The notes below the pieces were generated by a model, which was not told the DNA's origin, did not search any database, and worked only from the letters and a program-made list of their open reading frames with translations. DNA of 64,000 nucleotides, taken from assembly GCA_018398815.1 (NCBI GenBank), contig CM031616.1, positions 29,443,609 to 29,507,608 of the forward strand, given 5' to 3'. Positions 35,201 through 45,332 of this stretch are shown here, in pieces. Source of the stretch: Conus ventricosus (Eukaryota > Mollusca > Gastropoda > Neogastropoda > Conidae). Positions within the stretch are counted from its first letter, which is position 1. Every line of letters begins with the position of its first letter. The position numbers and the translations under genes are program-made.

Positions 35201-37847
35201 GGTCATACCACAAAACTCCACTGCCTGGCTATACAGGCAGTGTCCGCAGGAATATCACCTGCGTATGCAGAAAGAAAGAAAAGAAAAGAAATACTGTGAC
35301 ATATCAAACTCTTGCAAACTATGGCCAATTTGCTTGCTCTGTTTGGCCACATTTTCACGCTAACGCAGAAATAAACTCTTCTAGGCTGACAACTCTTCTA
35401 GGCTGACAATAAGAAGTCACTTCTAGTTCCTTTCATTCTATGGCCAATGCACTCAACAAGAAACCTGTCAAGTTTTGCTCCATCTCCTATTGCCTTACGT
35501 GACTTACAACACACAGCTGTTTGTTTTCTTACAGTTCTGTGACTGATCAGCTTTAATATAGGGTTGGGGATGAACCTCAGACTACGGCGGCATGGTATGG
35601 TACCCCTATTTCACACATCCCTTCAGTTTGCCAAAATACCACACCATACCAAGCAACACAACTCTTACTGACCTGTTTTTCACTTCCAGTTCACTGGAGA
35701 TCTTTCGCTTGAACTGTGGCAGTAACTGCTGTAACAGTTCCTTTACAGAGTCACGGTCAGCCTGCTGCGCTGACCGACCTTTCTGGTTAGCAAACTGGAA
35801 TGTGCTGGCACTCCCATCATGCATCACTACTTGCAGCTGAACCTTGTCCTTGCTGTCGGGGGAAATCTTTTGAACTGAAACAAAATGCATGTAAATGATA
35901 TTCAATAAATATTCTGTTTTCAAACCGATTCATGATCTGCTGATGACCTCTTCAAAGGAGATTGTGTTTTCACCCATGATTCTTGGCTGGATGGTCTGTC
36001 CCTCAGCAGAACTATCCCCAAACTACTAAACATCATTTAATCAAACTTCATCCAAGACATAATGTCGCTCAGAAACAAACCCATTAAATTTAAGGGCAGA
36101 TCCGCTATACTGGAACAAATGGTGGATTGTAGATCGATCTTTATTATTGATTATCCTTAGCTGCTTCACAAGGAAAGAATCCCTTTCTACAGATGCATCA
36201 TTACCAATGATGTAACTTGGTTTGCAACATTTTTAAACAGCATCATCTGTTGCAGACTTTGGAAATGAAGTTTTACTAAAACATTTTTCATCTCACCGAG
36301 CCGGTGTCTTGTTTGTATAATAGACGCTTAAAAACTAACTTCATGAGAAGTCTTTCTGAGAATTCACCACACAGAATTTTACCAAATCATTTTATTCAGA
36401 ATTTTCAAATCAAATTGATATTTTTTTCCCACCTGTTTGTATGCAAAGTATGAGATCATCTGTGATGGGTGTGGACTTTCCTTGAGAAGTGAAAAGGACC
36501 CCAAAGTCCAAAGCATAGCAAGTTATTCAACGCAAATTCAAGCGTTTGCATTTCAAATTTAAGCATAGTAGTCAAACGCAAATCGCAAGTCAGGCCAAAT
36601 AGCACTTTCAGTCGCAATTCGCTTTGCTCACCACATGACAGCAGTCTAAGAACATGAAATCGTGTTAGTTCTTGCATAGTGCTGACTTCATCTGCAAAAA
36701 AATCAATGTGGCTGACAATGAAACTACTTGACCAAGTGGCAGAATCATGATCGACTTTCAGCAATTTTTCATCTGCTTCTTTCTCCTCTCCTCTTGGACC
36801 TTGGCAACTTTTTAACAAAGCAAGTTTACAGTCTAAATATCGATCTCATCTCTGTTCCATTTAAACTGCTGCCAAGTCCATGAAAGGTTTGTTTTTTTCC
36901 TCTCTTCAGTGTGCAGCATATCATCATTATTTGTAGCAGTATAGTGCTGCCAAAGAAACTGTAGCCACCCAAGTGATGTTTTCACTTGCACCTGCTGGTC
37001 CGTCTGATTCTTAGCAAGATTATACTTAATGACTGAAACTAATGAACCAGCTAAAAAGTGAAGGTTGCTCCAGGATCTGTTCAGCATGCTAACGACATAA
37101 AATCCGAAGACCCTATCGGATCAGAACTTGTAAAAAAAAAAGAATGTGGCCTACGGAAAATTCAGAAATGTTGATGCTGTCTCATCTTCAAAGAGCTTTA
37201 TATTGAAATTTAGATGCAGTTAGCTTCGGGTAGCCTTACACTGAAATACAGACAAAATCATATCTTCTGAAGCTTTATTCTGAAATACTGACACTTATAT
37301 TTTCAGGAAGCCTTATACTGAAATACAGATGCAATTTCATCTTCAGGGAGCCTCACAGTACACTGAAATACAGACGGAATTTTACCTAAGGAAGCTTTTA
37401 AGCTGAAACAGAGACAATTTCTCCTCAGAAAGCCTAATACTGAAATACAGATGGAAAAGATAATGAAATACAGATACAATTTTATCTTCAGGGAGCCTTA
37501 TACTGAAATACAGATGCAATTTTATCTTAGAGAAGCCTTACATTAAAATACTGACACAATCTCATCTTCAGGAAGCTTTATACTGAAATATGGATGCAAT
37601 CCTATCTGCAGGAGCCTTACAGTTACACTGAAATACAGATGCAATATTATTTTCAGCGAGCCACATGCTAAAATACAGATGTAATCGTTTCTTCAGGGAG
37701 TCTTACACTGATATTACAGATGCAAGATCTTCAGGGAGCCTTACACTAAAATACAGATGCAATCTTATCTTCAGGGAGCCTTTTACTAAAATACAGATCT
37801 AAGCAATCTTATCTTCATGGAGCTTACACTGAAATACAGATGCAGTG

Positions 37848-37894
<47 letters not shown>

Positions 37895-37932
37895 GTTGTG
37901 TGTGGTGTGTGTGTGTGTGTGTGCGCGCGTAC

Positions 37933-37965
<33 letters not shown>

Positions 37966-38445
37966 GAGGCAACACCCCCACAAAGACATAGAGAGAAACA
38001 GAGAGAAAGAAAGAGAGAGAGAGAAAGAGTACAAGAAAGAGAGCGAGTGCATGCATGTGTGCATTTATACATGTATGCATACCAGCACACAGAAATCAGA
38101 CTGGATATGTGTGCATCAGTATGTTCTCAAATGTCTGTCTCCTCACTTGGATACTATGCAACACACACTGGTACATAAAAACATGTAGACATAGCCAATA
38201 TATGCATGTGTGAATAAGTATCATACAATGGTATGCTGCTGTATGCCCACTCATGCAATATACCTATCAATTTAAAAAGTGAAACAGTGACCTTTGATAT
38301 CGGCGTACAAATGGCTGACACTGAAGACATTTTTTGAGTCCAGCATCCAGGCCATTCTTTCCCCCATCATGTACAGTGTACCCTCTGACTTCTTGTGCCG
38401 GACATGTTTCACCACCAGCAGCACCTCTTCTGACGACCGTGACAT
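20203..38445 (-). CDS. GTF2H1: TFIIH core subunit p62 (GTF2H1/Tfb1), 13 coding exons
   Basis: Thirteen minus-strand exons with GT-AG borders and matching phases build a 562-residue p62, close to the human length (548). Order: N-terminal PH domain (exons 1-2), two BSD domains (exons 2-7, with [20 protein letters not shown] and [17 protein letters not shown]), a variable linker (exon 8, [11 protein letters not shown]) and the conserved C-terminus ([39 protein letters not shown]). p62 is a scaffold of the TFIIH core in the nucleus; it binds XPD and XPB-side subunits and serves RNA polymerase II initiation and nucleotide excision repair. The only defect is one missing base in exon 9. The start is ATG 38445, giving [19 protein letters not shown]. 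Introns hold SINE, Penelope-like and tandem repeats. Confidence 0.96.
21745..22290. repeat. 88-bp tandem array, about six copies
   Basis: Unit CAGTGAAATCACTAGTCACT... repeats with few changes; the later copies are shortened. It lies in intron 12 of GTF2H1. Confidence 0.9.
23201..23293 (-). CDS. GTF2H1: GTF2H1 exon 12
   Basis: 31 codons, phase 0 at both ends (TTTCAG| ... GTCGAT|GTGAGT). Encodes [20 protein letters not shown], matching the p62 helical C-terminus. Confidence 0.96.
23330..24160. repeat. degenerate tandem repeat, about 28-bp unit
   Basis: Variants of ACCATTCNTTCACACANNATGTACACAT repeat through about 830 bp of intron 11 of GTF2H1. The copies diverge in length and sequence. Confidence 0.8.
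24945..25060 (-). CDS. GTF2H1: GTF2H1 exon 11
   Basis: Acceptor TTGACAG, donor GACAAG|GTAGG. Encodes [20 protein letters not shown], the best conserved block of the p62 C-terminus. Confidence 0.96.
25291..25320 (-). ncRNA. Penelope-like, hammerhead-type motif, copy 1
   Basis: The minus strand reads GCCTGAAGAAGATCC...GGTCGAAATGC, resembling the CTGAAGA...CGAAACG core found in terminal repeats of Penelope-like elements. Its flank at 25261-25290 resembles the arm at 28220-28250. Probably a degenerate remnant. Confidence 0.4.
26109..26181 (-). CDS. GTF2H1: GTF2H1 exon 10
   Basis: Encodes [20 protein letters not shown] and a few more residues; [10 protein letters not shown] is invariant with vertebrate p62. 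The acceptor ACCTCAG at 26182-26184 is preferred over GTCAG ten bases upstream because only it keeps the phase from exon 9. Confidence 0.93.
26451..26622. repeat. 44-bp tandem repeat, four copies
   Basis: Near-perfect copies starting at 26451, 26495, 26539 and 26583, each with TTTAAAAATTCCTCTTTCCG. In intron 9 of GTF2H1. Confidence 0.95.
27305..27450. repeat. (CA)n microsatellite
   Basis: CA tract immediately downstream (minus sense) of exon 9 of GTF2H1. Confidence 0.95.
27464..27669 (-). CDS. GTF2H1: GTF2H1 exon 9 (one base missing)
   Basis: Encodes [20 protein letters not shown] and then KMERYLH; after that the frame is lost and resumes one base off as [20 protein letters not shown], matching p62 [20 protein letters not shown]. 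The exon is 206 nt; 207 would keep the phase 0-0 borders. The break is near 27565-27570. Because every other exon is intact, a sequencing or assembly deletion is more likely than a dead gene. Confidence 0.93.
28210..28450. repeat. foldback repeat with Penelope-like hammerhead-type motifs
   Basis: An arm of about 82 bp (28210-28292) is repeated in inverted orientation at 28366-28450. Each arm contains GACCTAAGAGGTCGAA-type sequence after a CTGAAGA-like box (28253-28279 minus; 28378-28406 plus). The right arm reads GGTCGAAACGCGTCG. In intron 8 of GTF2H1. Confidence 0.6.
28552..28567. repeat. hAT-type terminus in a GTF2H1 intron
   Basis: GGGTAAACAGGTCTGT is identical over 16 bp to the end of the hAT gene at 6132-6147. 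No matching opposite end was found nearby, so it may be a solo remnant. Confidence 0.45.
28690..28962 (-). CDS. GTF2H1: GTF2H1 exon 8 (linker)
   Basis: 91 codons, phase 0-0. [18 protein letters not shown] matches p62; the rest is a low-complexity Ser/Gly/Lys linker as in other animals. Donor AAAAAG|GTGAGG. The acceptor CTGCAAG at 28963-28965 is less typical but gives phase continuity. Confidence 0.92.
30604..30683 (-). CDS. GTF2H1: GTF2H1 exon 7
   Basis: 26 codons, reading [18 protein letters not shown], matching p62 VKNPLLDLTALED. The acceptor CATGCAG lies at the edge of a 60-bp tandem repeat. Confidence 0.94.
30681..30858. repeat. 60-bp tandem triplication at the exon 7 acceptor
   Basis: Three copies start at 30681, 30741 and 30801. 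Each contains TTTCTGCA, so the acceptor-like GCAG|AAAT (minus sense) is present three times. Confidence 0.9.
31435..31584 (-). CDS. GTF2H1: GTF2H1 exon 6 (second BSD domain)
   Basis: Encodes [20 protein letters not shown] and SHYFHRDR, the BSD2 signature, then the ECAKKDEEG stretch. Acceptor GTTGCAG, donor GGAAG|GTGAG. Confidence 0.96.
32240..32370. repeat. about 45-bp tandem repeat, three copies
   Basis: Repeats of TTAAAAAACATCAAACACAC and ACATCAAACTG in intron 5 of GTF2H1. Confidence 0.8.
32886..32979 (-). CDS. GTF2H1: GTF2H1 exon 5
   Basis: Encodes [20 protein letters not shown] and [10 protein letters not shown], nearly identical to p62. Acceptor TTCTCAG, donor CATGG|GTAAG. Confidence 0.96.
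33641..33742. repeat. 52-bp direct duplication
   Basis: The block ACAACAAATTAAATACCAGT to CTTTACATGAGACAACA occurs twice in tandem in intron 4. Confidence 0.85.
33776..33838 (-). CDS. GTF2H1: GTF2H1 exon 4
   Basis: 21 codons: [20 protein letters not shown] and [13 protein letters not shown] matches p62 NHKQDVGISAAFL. Acceptor TGTGTAG, donor CTG|GTAAG. Confidence 0.94.
34520..34608. repeat. (CA)n microsatellite
   Basis: CA/CGCA tract directly after the donor of exon 3 of GTF2H1. Confidence 0.95.
34611..34707 (-). CDS. GTF2H1: GTF2H1 exon 3 (first BSD domain)
   Basis: Encodes [20 protein letters not shown] and [10 protein letters not shown], almost identical to p62. Donor TCTCAT|GTACGTG lies at the border of a CA microsatellite. 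Confidence 0.96.
35160..35292 (+). repeat. tRNA-derived SINE, 3' fragment
   Basis: Shares GGCTGCCTTAATGGCGG, CAAAACTCCACTGCCTGGCT, ATACAGG.AGTGTCCGCAGG and the GCAGAAAGAAAG tail with the 3' half of the SINE at 49862-50265. The 5' tRNA-like head is absent, as expected for a truncated insertion. In intron 2 of GTF2H1. Confidence 0.85.
35673..35874 (-). CDS. GTF2H1: GTF2H1 exon 2 (PH domain)
   Basis: Encodes [20 protein letters not shown] through [20 protein letters not shown], the second half of the p62 PH domain. Acceptor GTTTCAG, donor AACAG|GTCAGT. Confidence 0.96.
37200..37845. repeat. degenerate 40-bp tandem repeat
   Basis: About 14 diverged copies of GCCTTACACTGAAATACAGATGCAATNTTATCTTCAGGGA in intron 1 of GTF2H1. 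It ends in a TG/GA microsatellite (37846-37965). Confidence 0.85.
38292..38445 (-). CDS. GTF2H1: GTF2H1 exon 1 (start codon)
   Basis: ATG at 38445, then [20 protein letters not shown] and [10 protein letters not shown], matching the first strands of the p62 PH domain. Donor CAAAG|GTCAC. A short 5' UTR with a possible upstream acceptor (TCCCAG, about 38510) lies to the right. Confidence 0.95.
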
Positions 38446-39094
38446 GGTGTAGACCTGCAGTGGCTGCCTGAAGTTGTCTGCCTCTTTAAATACAAACTCC
38501 TGGGACTTTTATCTGTGTGCTTTCTTTCCGCTGATGTGCTGAGAAGTGCATCTCTCGCTGTCCTGGCTGCAACAATACAGTTTTTTGTTGTTGATAAGAC
38601 TCTTTTTTTTAAAACACAGCCCAGGCAATCATATAGTTTTACAATTTCAGGGCTATAAAACTAATACAGGAAAAAAAAGTTAAAATTTCCCCTAAAAGGT
38701 GTACAGCCTGAAAGCAACCCCCCCCCCCCCCCCCAAAAAAAAACAACAACAAAAAAACAACAAAACCAACCAACAACAATTTATTACTGACATCTTTAAG
38801 GCAGATAAGTATTAGTAAACATAGCTGAGCGCACAAGCCATTCGCCTAAATTCCTTCTCCAGTTGAAAATGAATAAAATTTCCACAAACACATTCAATGA
38901 AACAAAATATAGTTTAAAACATTGGCCAAACAGAAAATGACTCGTAGAGTGACATTTAATGTTACCTACTGTTCTAAAAATCTCACAACCTAGTCACCCA
39001 TTTTAAACAACAAAAAGTTTGGCATGTCATAAAGACAAATTAGACCCGTCCCTGCCCTACAAATTGAAAAAAAAAGTAAAACTTTACATGACAA

Positions 39095-39222
39095 AGACAG
39101 GAACATTTTTCACAAGGCAGAACATTTTCACAAAGACAGGAACATTTTTCACAAAGCAGAACATTTTTCACAAAGACAGGAAATTTTTCACAAAGGCAGA
39201 ACATTTTTTTCATGACAGACTC
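39095..39222. repeat. short tandem repeat ACATTTTTCACAAAG(A/G)CAG
   Basis: About six irregular copies with indels, upstream of GTF2H1. Confidence 0.75.
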
Positions 39223-39409
39223 AGATAATGAAACTAAAGTTTAAACCAAAAGTGACAACCAATAAAAACAAAAGAAACAAGAGTTGCACTATAGTGATTC
39301 AATAGTTGTAGATTACATGAAATTTGGTGGAAACAGATAAATGAATTGAGATATTAATGAACAGCTGAAGGTCGTTACTTTTATCTTTGCCGGTTCTTAA
39401 AACAACTGT

Positions 39410-39445
<36 letters not shown>

Positions 39446-39504
39446 GTGTGTTGTGCGCGCGCGCGCGTGTGTGCATGCTTGCTGTGTGTGAGTGTGTGTG
39501 TTTA

Positions 39505-40495
39505 AATTGTATGTATCGAGGGATGTCTGGTCTTAAATAATCATATTTATCATTTCAATCTTATTAAACTGAATATATATTTAAATAGAGTATGTACGTA
39601 TTGAGGGATGTCTGGTCTTAAATAATCATACTCTGACTCATAATAATTCAAATCTTACTGAAGTGAATATATTTATATAGAGTATGTACGTATTGAGGGA
39701 TGTCTGGCCTAAATAATCATACTCTGACTCATAATAATTCAAATCTTACTGAAGTGAATATATTTATATAGAGTATGTACGTATTGAGGGATGTCTGGCC
39801 TTAAATAATCATACTCTGACTCATAATAATTCAAATCTTACTGAAGTGAATATATTTATATAGAGTATGTACGTATTGAGGGATGTCTGGCTTAAATAAT
39901 CATACTCTGACTCATAATAATTCAAATCTTACTGAAGTGAATATATTTATATAGAGTATGTACGTATTGAGGGATGTCTGGTCTTAAATAATCATACTCT
40001 GACTCATAATAATTCAAATCTTACTGAAGTGAATATATTTATATAGAGTATGTACGTATTGAGGGATGTCTGGTCTTAATTAAATAATCTAACTCATAAT
40101 AATTCAAATCTTACTGAAGTGAATATATTTATATAGAGTATGTACGTATTGAGGGATGTCTGGTCTTAAATTTAATCATACTCATAATAATTCAAATCTT
40201 ACTGAAGTGAATATATTTATATGAGTATGTACGTATTGAGGGATGTCTGGTCTTAAATAATCATACTCATAATAATTCAAATCTTACTGAAGTGAATATA
40301 TTTATATAGAGTATGTACGTATTGAGGGATGTCTGGTCTTAAATAATCATACTCATAATAATTCAAATCTTACTGAAGTGAATATATTTATATAGAGTAT
40401 TATGTACGTATTGAGGGATGTCTGGTCTTAAATAATCATACTCATAATAATTCAAATCTTACTGAAGTGAATATATTTATATAGAGTATGTTGCA
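39505..40495. repeat. 92-bp tandem array, about 11 copies
   Basis: Unit GTATGTACGTATTGAGGGAT...ATATTTATATAGA. The first copy is diverged. Middle copies are 92-93 bp; the last four lack about 8 bp (CTGACTCA). TG/CG microsatellites flank both sides (39413-39500 and 40597-40680). Confidence 0.95.
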
Positions 40496-40598
40496 TTGCT
40501 TTTAATGATACTTCTCTTATTTAATTTTGAGTTCATGATTTGAGTGGATGTTAATGCAGATTATTGTGTGATTTGTGTTTGTTGAGTGGATGTGTATG

Positions 40599-40635
<37 letters not shown>

Positions 40636-40776
40636 TGTGTGTGTGTGGGGGGGGGTGGGGGTGGGGGGGCGGGAGGGTGTGTGTGGCAAGAGTGTTTGTG
40701 CTTGCATAAAGATATTTTACCGATGGGATTGATTTACTATGGATTCTTACACAGGCAGTCTACGCCTTTGTGTGTG

Positions 40777-40839
<63 letters not shown>

Positions 40840-41133
40840 TATTGTCCTGGTATATGGTTGCTGTGCTGTCCAAAATTAATTTTCCATCTTTTTGAACAAA
40901 TAAAATTGCTATCCTGTTATCCTTATCCTGTCTAGTTCTAAGAAAACAGGGGTGTCAAAGGTATAAAACCACATTCAATTTTAAGTCATTATTTAAAAAA
41001 CCATTCATTCAAGTATCAAAAGTGAGATGCTACACACATTTCATTAAAAGCATTTCAACTTAGAATGGGGAGTTCTATTACCTGATTCACTATACTTACA
41101 AAAAATGAAAGTCTTCTCCTTCATAACAGCTGA

Positions 41134-41338
41134 CTAAATATCTAACAAATATGACTGTGTCAGTCCAGAAAGAAGACATTTTTGAAGCAACTCTGGCTGT
41201 GTTTCTGAGCATGCCACGATGATCTTGTGAAGTGGTATGTAATCCTGAGATACAGAAAACTGACCTAACGTCATATGGCTTGATCTAAATGCATTCTGCA
41301 CAAGATGACACACCTCTGACATGGCTTTTGAGCTGCAT
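41134..41338 (-). CDS. unidentified terminal exon candidate
   Basis: After an acceptor ATGCAG (about 41339) the minus strand reads SKAMSEVCHLVQNAFRSSHM, then SQDYIPLHKIIVACSETQPE and a stop at 41134. The composition and codon use look coding, with no low complexity. I do not recognise the protein. It is on the same strand as GTF2H1 and lies upstream of it, so it would be the 3' end of another gene. Confidence 0.35.
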
Positions 41339-41574
41339 TGTGTAAAAAAAAAAACATATATAAGAAATGCGAAGTACGTTCAGTTTCAAGGCTTTTCAAT
41401 GAGGTCCTCCACAAAAAGAAAACACTGCATTTAGACTGGACCAATTCGAAGCATAGCAATGGGCTGTGCATTTTCTGCTTTTTTTTTTTTTTTTTATTAC
41501 GTGTTGGCAATGGGAGGTCATCTTGTAGGGAACAATAAGCAGTACAAGTCCAGGAGACATCAGAATGGATACAG

Positions 41575-41746
41575 AATACCCCGTCTAGATGCCTTCAACA
41601 ATGACACAAAAGCCATTTCCACCAAGGTAGATGAAAGACACAATGTACTTATGCAATCAGACAAGTTAATCACCTCATCAGGATAAGCAAACAAATTATG
41701 GATCACGCTCTCTGTCAAAACGAAATGGAGCAGAAAGTTACAGTCA
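41575..41746 (-). CDS. unidentified internal exon candidate
   Basis: After acceptor ACCCCAG (41747-41749) the frame reads DCNFLLHFVLTESVIHNLFA and then NLSDCISTLCLSSTLVEMAF. A donor is uncertain (GGG|GTATTC is possible), and no choice gives a phase match with the exon at 41134-41338. May belong to the same unknown gene. Confidence 0.25.
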
Positions 41747-42279
41747 CTGGGGTAAACCAATCCAATCCAAAGAGTATCAGCAGAACTGTTTATGAGTCTT
41801 GCAAGTTGGTATGATGGTTCCTTTCAAGGTACAAACATTAGATATGAAACCTACCATTTCTTGTAGTAAGTAGGTAACAGACTAATGTGGCCTCCCTGAA
41901 AAATACTATGTCTGGTGCCTGTGGTGATTCCATTGCTTACCTGTCGTCTACTAGTATAATTAATACTTGCTCAGTGGAATAAGTGGACGAAAATATCATA
42001 AACGTGATGATTTCATACCATACCAATATCACATCAGTGGCATCTTAGGCATTTCAAGCCTTTTGCCTGCTCAATGTGGATCATTTTAACTGGCTTTTGC
42101 AAGAAATATTTTGGTCTTTTTCTCACACTTTTATAAAGCACATGCGTGGTTTTAAAATTTTGAATCAATGCAAGCCAATATTTGTTTGAAACATAAGGTG
42201 TACCCAGTGTTTATCCAGACGGTTTTGAAAGTGTTGACACAAATGACAGTTTCTGCTTCAACAACATTGACTGGCTAGT

Positions 42280-43645
42280 TAATTTCATGTCCCAAAAAGG
42301 ACTTGAAGAGAACAACACCAAACCTTTCTGGAAATACATCAAATCAAAGAAACATGATAATACAGGAGCTGCCCCATTAAAAGCAGATAGCAAACTAGTC
42401 AATGACAGCACGGGTAAAGCAAACATCCTGGTTGAGCAGTTCAAGTCTGTATAATTTACCAAGTCCTCACCACCTCAAAACGCTTCTCTCTACCAGTATC
42501 CCGCCATTAAGGATCTCCACATTGGAGAAAAAGGGGTAGAAAAGCTGTTACAGAGTATAAACCCAGCAAAAGCAGCAGGCCCAGACAACATACACAGCCG
42601 AGTGCTTAAAGAATGTTCAACACAACTGGCAGAAGGACCGACCCATATTTTCCAGAAGTCAGCCAACACAGGAACCCTACAAGATGATTGGCTCACAGCA
42701 AATGTGGCACCAATCTTTAAGTTTAAGAAAGGGGACAAAATCTGGCTGAGAATTACAGACCTGTCTCACTCACATCAGTCTCGAGCAAGCTCTTGGGGCA
42801 TATTATCTGCAGTCATCTGATGGAGCACCAACAAAAACACCAGATACTCACCAAGCTAAACCACAGGTTTTGTAGAGGATCTTCATGTGAGACGCACCTG
42901 GTCACCACACCACATGATCTGTGTCAGAGCTTTTAGAAGAATGTTCAGACCAACATTGCCATCCTAGATTTTTCAAAGGCCTTTGACAAGGTCCCACATT
43001 CGAAGCTCTTGGAGAAGCTGGGAAGCTAAGGCATCAGAGGCCTACTCTATCAGTGGTTCACCACTTTCTTCACCCAGTGGAGTATGAAAGTGGTGGTAGA
43101 TGCAAAGTCCTCCGAGCAAGTGACAGTAGACTCTGGGGTTCCCCAAGGTGCAGTACTTGGCCCCTTACTATTCTTATGCCACATCAACGACCTACCTGCC
43201 TCCGTTTCATCTGAAGTCAGGCTCTTTGCAGGCGACTGCCTTCTGTATCGAGAAATTAAGACTCAAGCAGACCACATTGCCTTGCAAGATGACTTGAAAA
43301 AACATAGAAACCTGGGTTAAAGAATGGGGCATGAGATTCAATGCCAAGAAATGTTACATCATGAGTGTGCGACACAGATCACCTTTCTTCTACCAGCTGG
43401 ACAACCAGATCCTACAGCAAGTGGACTCTTACCCCTATCTTGGAGTTGAAATAAGCGAAAACCTGTCTTGGTCCGCTCACATAGACAAGATCACCAAGAT
43501 AGCAAACGCCAGCCTGGGTATGCTTCGTAGGAACATACGCTTTTGTTCTGAAGCCTGCCGCAAAACAGCATTTATGTCTCTCTTATCAAGTCCCTTCAAG
43601 AGTACAGCTCCACTGTCTGGGACCATATACGCAAAGCGAAATTGA
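42280..43645 (+). pseudogene. reverse transcriptase domain remnant
   Basis: RT motifs appear in the usual order (fingers AAGPDNIH, palm DFSKAFDKV, then SGVPQGAVLGPLLF, then the altered FAGD, then the LGVEISENLSW thumb). At least three stops and one or more frameshifts break the frame, and the first catalytic Asp is replaced by Gly. Not functional. Confidence 0.9.
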
Positions 43646-44147
43646 TAGGATAGAAGGCATCCAATGCAGAGCAGCCAGATACATAAAGCGAGATTACCGG
43701 TCCCGAAACCCAGGCTGTGTCACAGCTATGCTACAGGACATTGACTTCCCTTTGCTGCAGGAAAGAAGACGGCAACACCGGCTCACCTTCTTATTTAAGA
43801 TCACCGAAGGACATCTTCCTGGCATAGAGGCGGATAAATACCTGATGCCTGTCCGAAACAAAAGTCTTGTATGACCCACAAGAGCGAAAAATCAAGAAAG
43901 GAAAAACATAGTGGAGCAATACGCAAGGAACCACCTGCGCTGCTTTAACATCCAGCATACTGCAACACTTGTTTTCAAGAACAGCCTTTCCCACGAACCA
44001 TCAGGAATGGAACAACCTGACAACAGTGTAGTTTCCGCAGAGACTGTGAGGAATTCCAGAACCTCCTCCAACAGCCCCCCAAAGAGTTCAAGTAAACAAA
44101 CACCTCCCAGCACCCCCCTTCCCCCACCTCCCCCTTCCCTCACATTC

Positions 44148-44165
44148 CCCCCCCCCCCCCCCCCC
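44148..44165. repeat. poly(C) tract
   Basis: A homopolymer after a proline-rich frame in the decayed part of the retroelement. Confidence 0.9.
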
Positions 44166-44953
44166 AACCACTCCCTTCCCTTTTCCCCTCTTCCAAGACT
44201 ACTGTAGAGGCTTGGCATCATGTCAGTGCACGCTGAACGCACACTGGCTGGTCAGACCATCAAACGTGTAGAATTTTTTTGTGTGTGTGTGTGCTCTCCC
44301 CAAGTTCTTCCGTCGATGTGGCCCTATCGACTATGCATCAAGATCAAGATGTCCCACGTGTTCTCACTGATGTTTCACTCTACCGTCCCCACGCAAAGCT
44401 GATCAAAATCCATCATTGGACAGCACAAACTACAGAAATGGAAGAAGTGAATAGAAGGAAAGGAACACATCAAGATCATAAGACATAACACGGTCTAATC
44501 GAAGTAGACTCGGTCAGTCGGTGTCATTCTTGTCGTAACAGAAACACACAAAAAAAAACCCCTACATAACCCATTGATTCATGAGAGTCAAAGACAGCAG
44601 CTGACTGATTACCTGCTCATTATCAACAACTACACCATCTAGCTGGTTAATATGGTCATCCTCTCCAGAAAATGACTTGTATCAAACATTCACTCAACAC
44701 TTCTGCGCGTCTCTCACCATGCCACTCAATTGCGACATTAGAACGTCAAAGGATTCTTGATAGACTCCAGTTTCCTGTCGTAATGTGCCGTAAAGCAAAC
44801 CGTTTCCCAACCTCTGCCTCAGTACAAACGGATACGTTGACGCCAGTCTTGGGAAGAACATACCTGACTTCATGGACCGTAGGAATACCACCGGTTATCG
44901 AGAATCAAGTCAGAAAACGCCTCCTCCCATAATCTTCCTCCGCCTCCTCCTCT

Positions 44954-44996
<43 letters not shown>

Positions 44997-45332
44997 CCCC
45001 TACCCCCACTCTCTCCTTCCCCTTCATTATTGTTATTCTCATTTTTATTTTTATTTTTTTTATTTGTTATTTTGTTATTATTATTTTTTTGTTGTTTTGT
45101 TTGTTATTACCTATTCTTATTTTTTGTTTTGTTTTCATTTATATTCTGTTTTCATTTGATGTTCCTCTATGATTACATGACCGCTTTGCTTGCTTCTTTG
45201 ATTTCTTACATTAATTGATTTCACTGCATGTTGTAGTCCCTACTCAGGGCGAGGACTGGATGTAAAAAAGCACGTTAGTGCTTATCTATTATCCTCGTAA
45301 ATAAAGAATTTTGTCTTGTCTTGTCTTGTCTC

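Larger units (their letters stand above)
42240..45332 (+). mobile_element. non-LTR retrotransposon (jockey/CR1-like), 5'-truncated, dead
   Basis: The plus strand carries an ORF2-like reverse transcriptase in pieces: KPFWKYIKSKKHDNTG, INPAKAAGPDNIHSRVLKE, DFSKAFDKVPHSKLLEKLG, SGVPQGAVLGPLLFLCHIND, LFAGDCLLYR and YLGVEISENLSWSAHIDKI. The catalytic FADD box reads FAGD (GGC at 43231-43233). In-frame stops occur near 42453, 42934 and 43029, and frames shift after 43310. The endonuclease part is missing. The 3' end has AATAAA at about 45299 and a (TTGTC)n tail (45310-45332), as in jockey/CR1/RTE-type elements. Confidence 0.88.

Noticed and set aside
36456..36818. Minus-strand frame of 120 codons in GTF2H1 intron 1
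   Set aside because: No splice borders fit the gene, and exon 1 and exon 2 join in phase without it.
41134..41746. Assignment of the unknown exons to HPS5 or SAAL1 because these neighbour GTF2H1 in vertebrates
   Set aside because: The sequence does not match what I know of SAAL1, I cannot confirm HPS5, and the orientation differs from vertebrates.
43911..44207. Proline-rich plus-strand frame of 98 codons
   Set aside because: Downstream of the dead RT, driven by C-rich low complexity; no domain seen.
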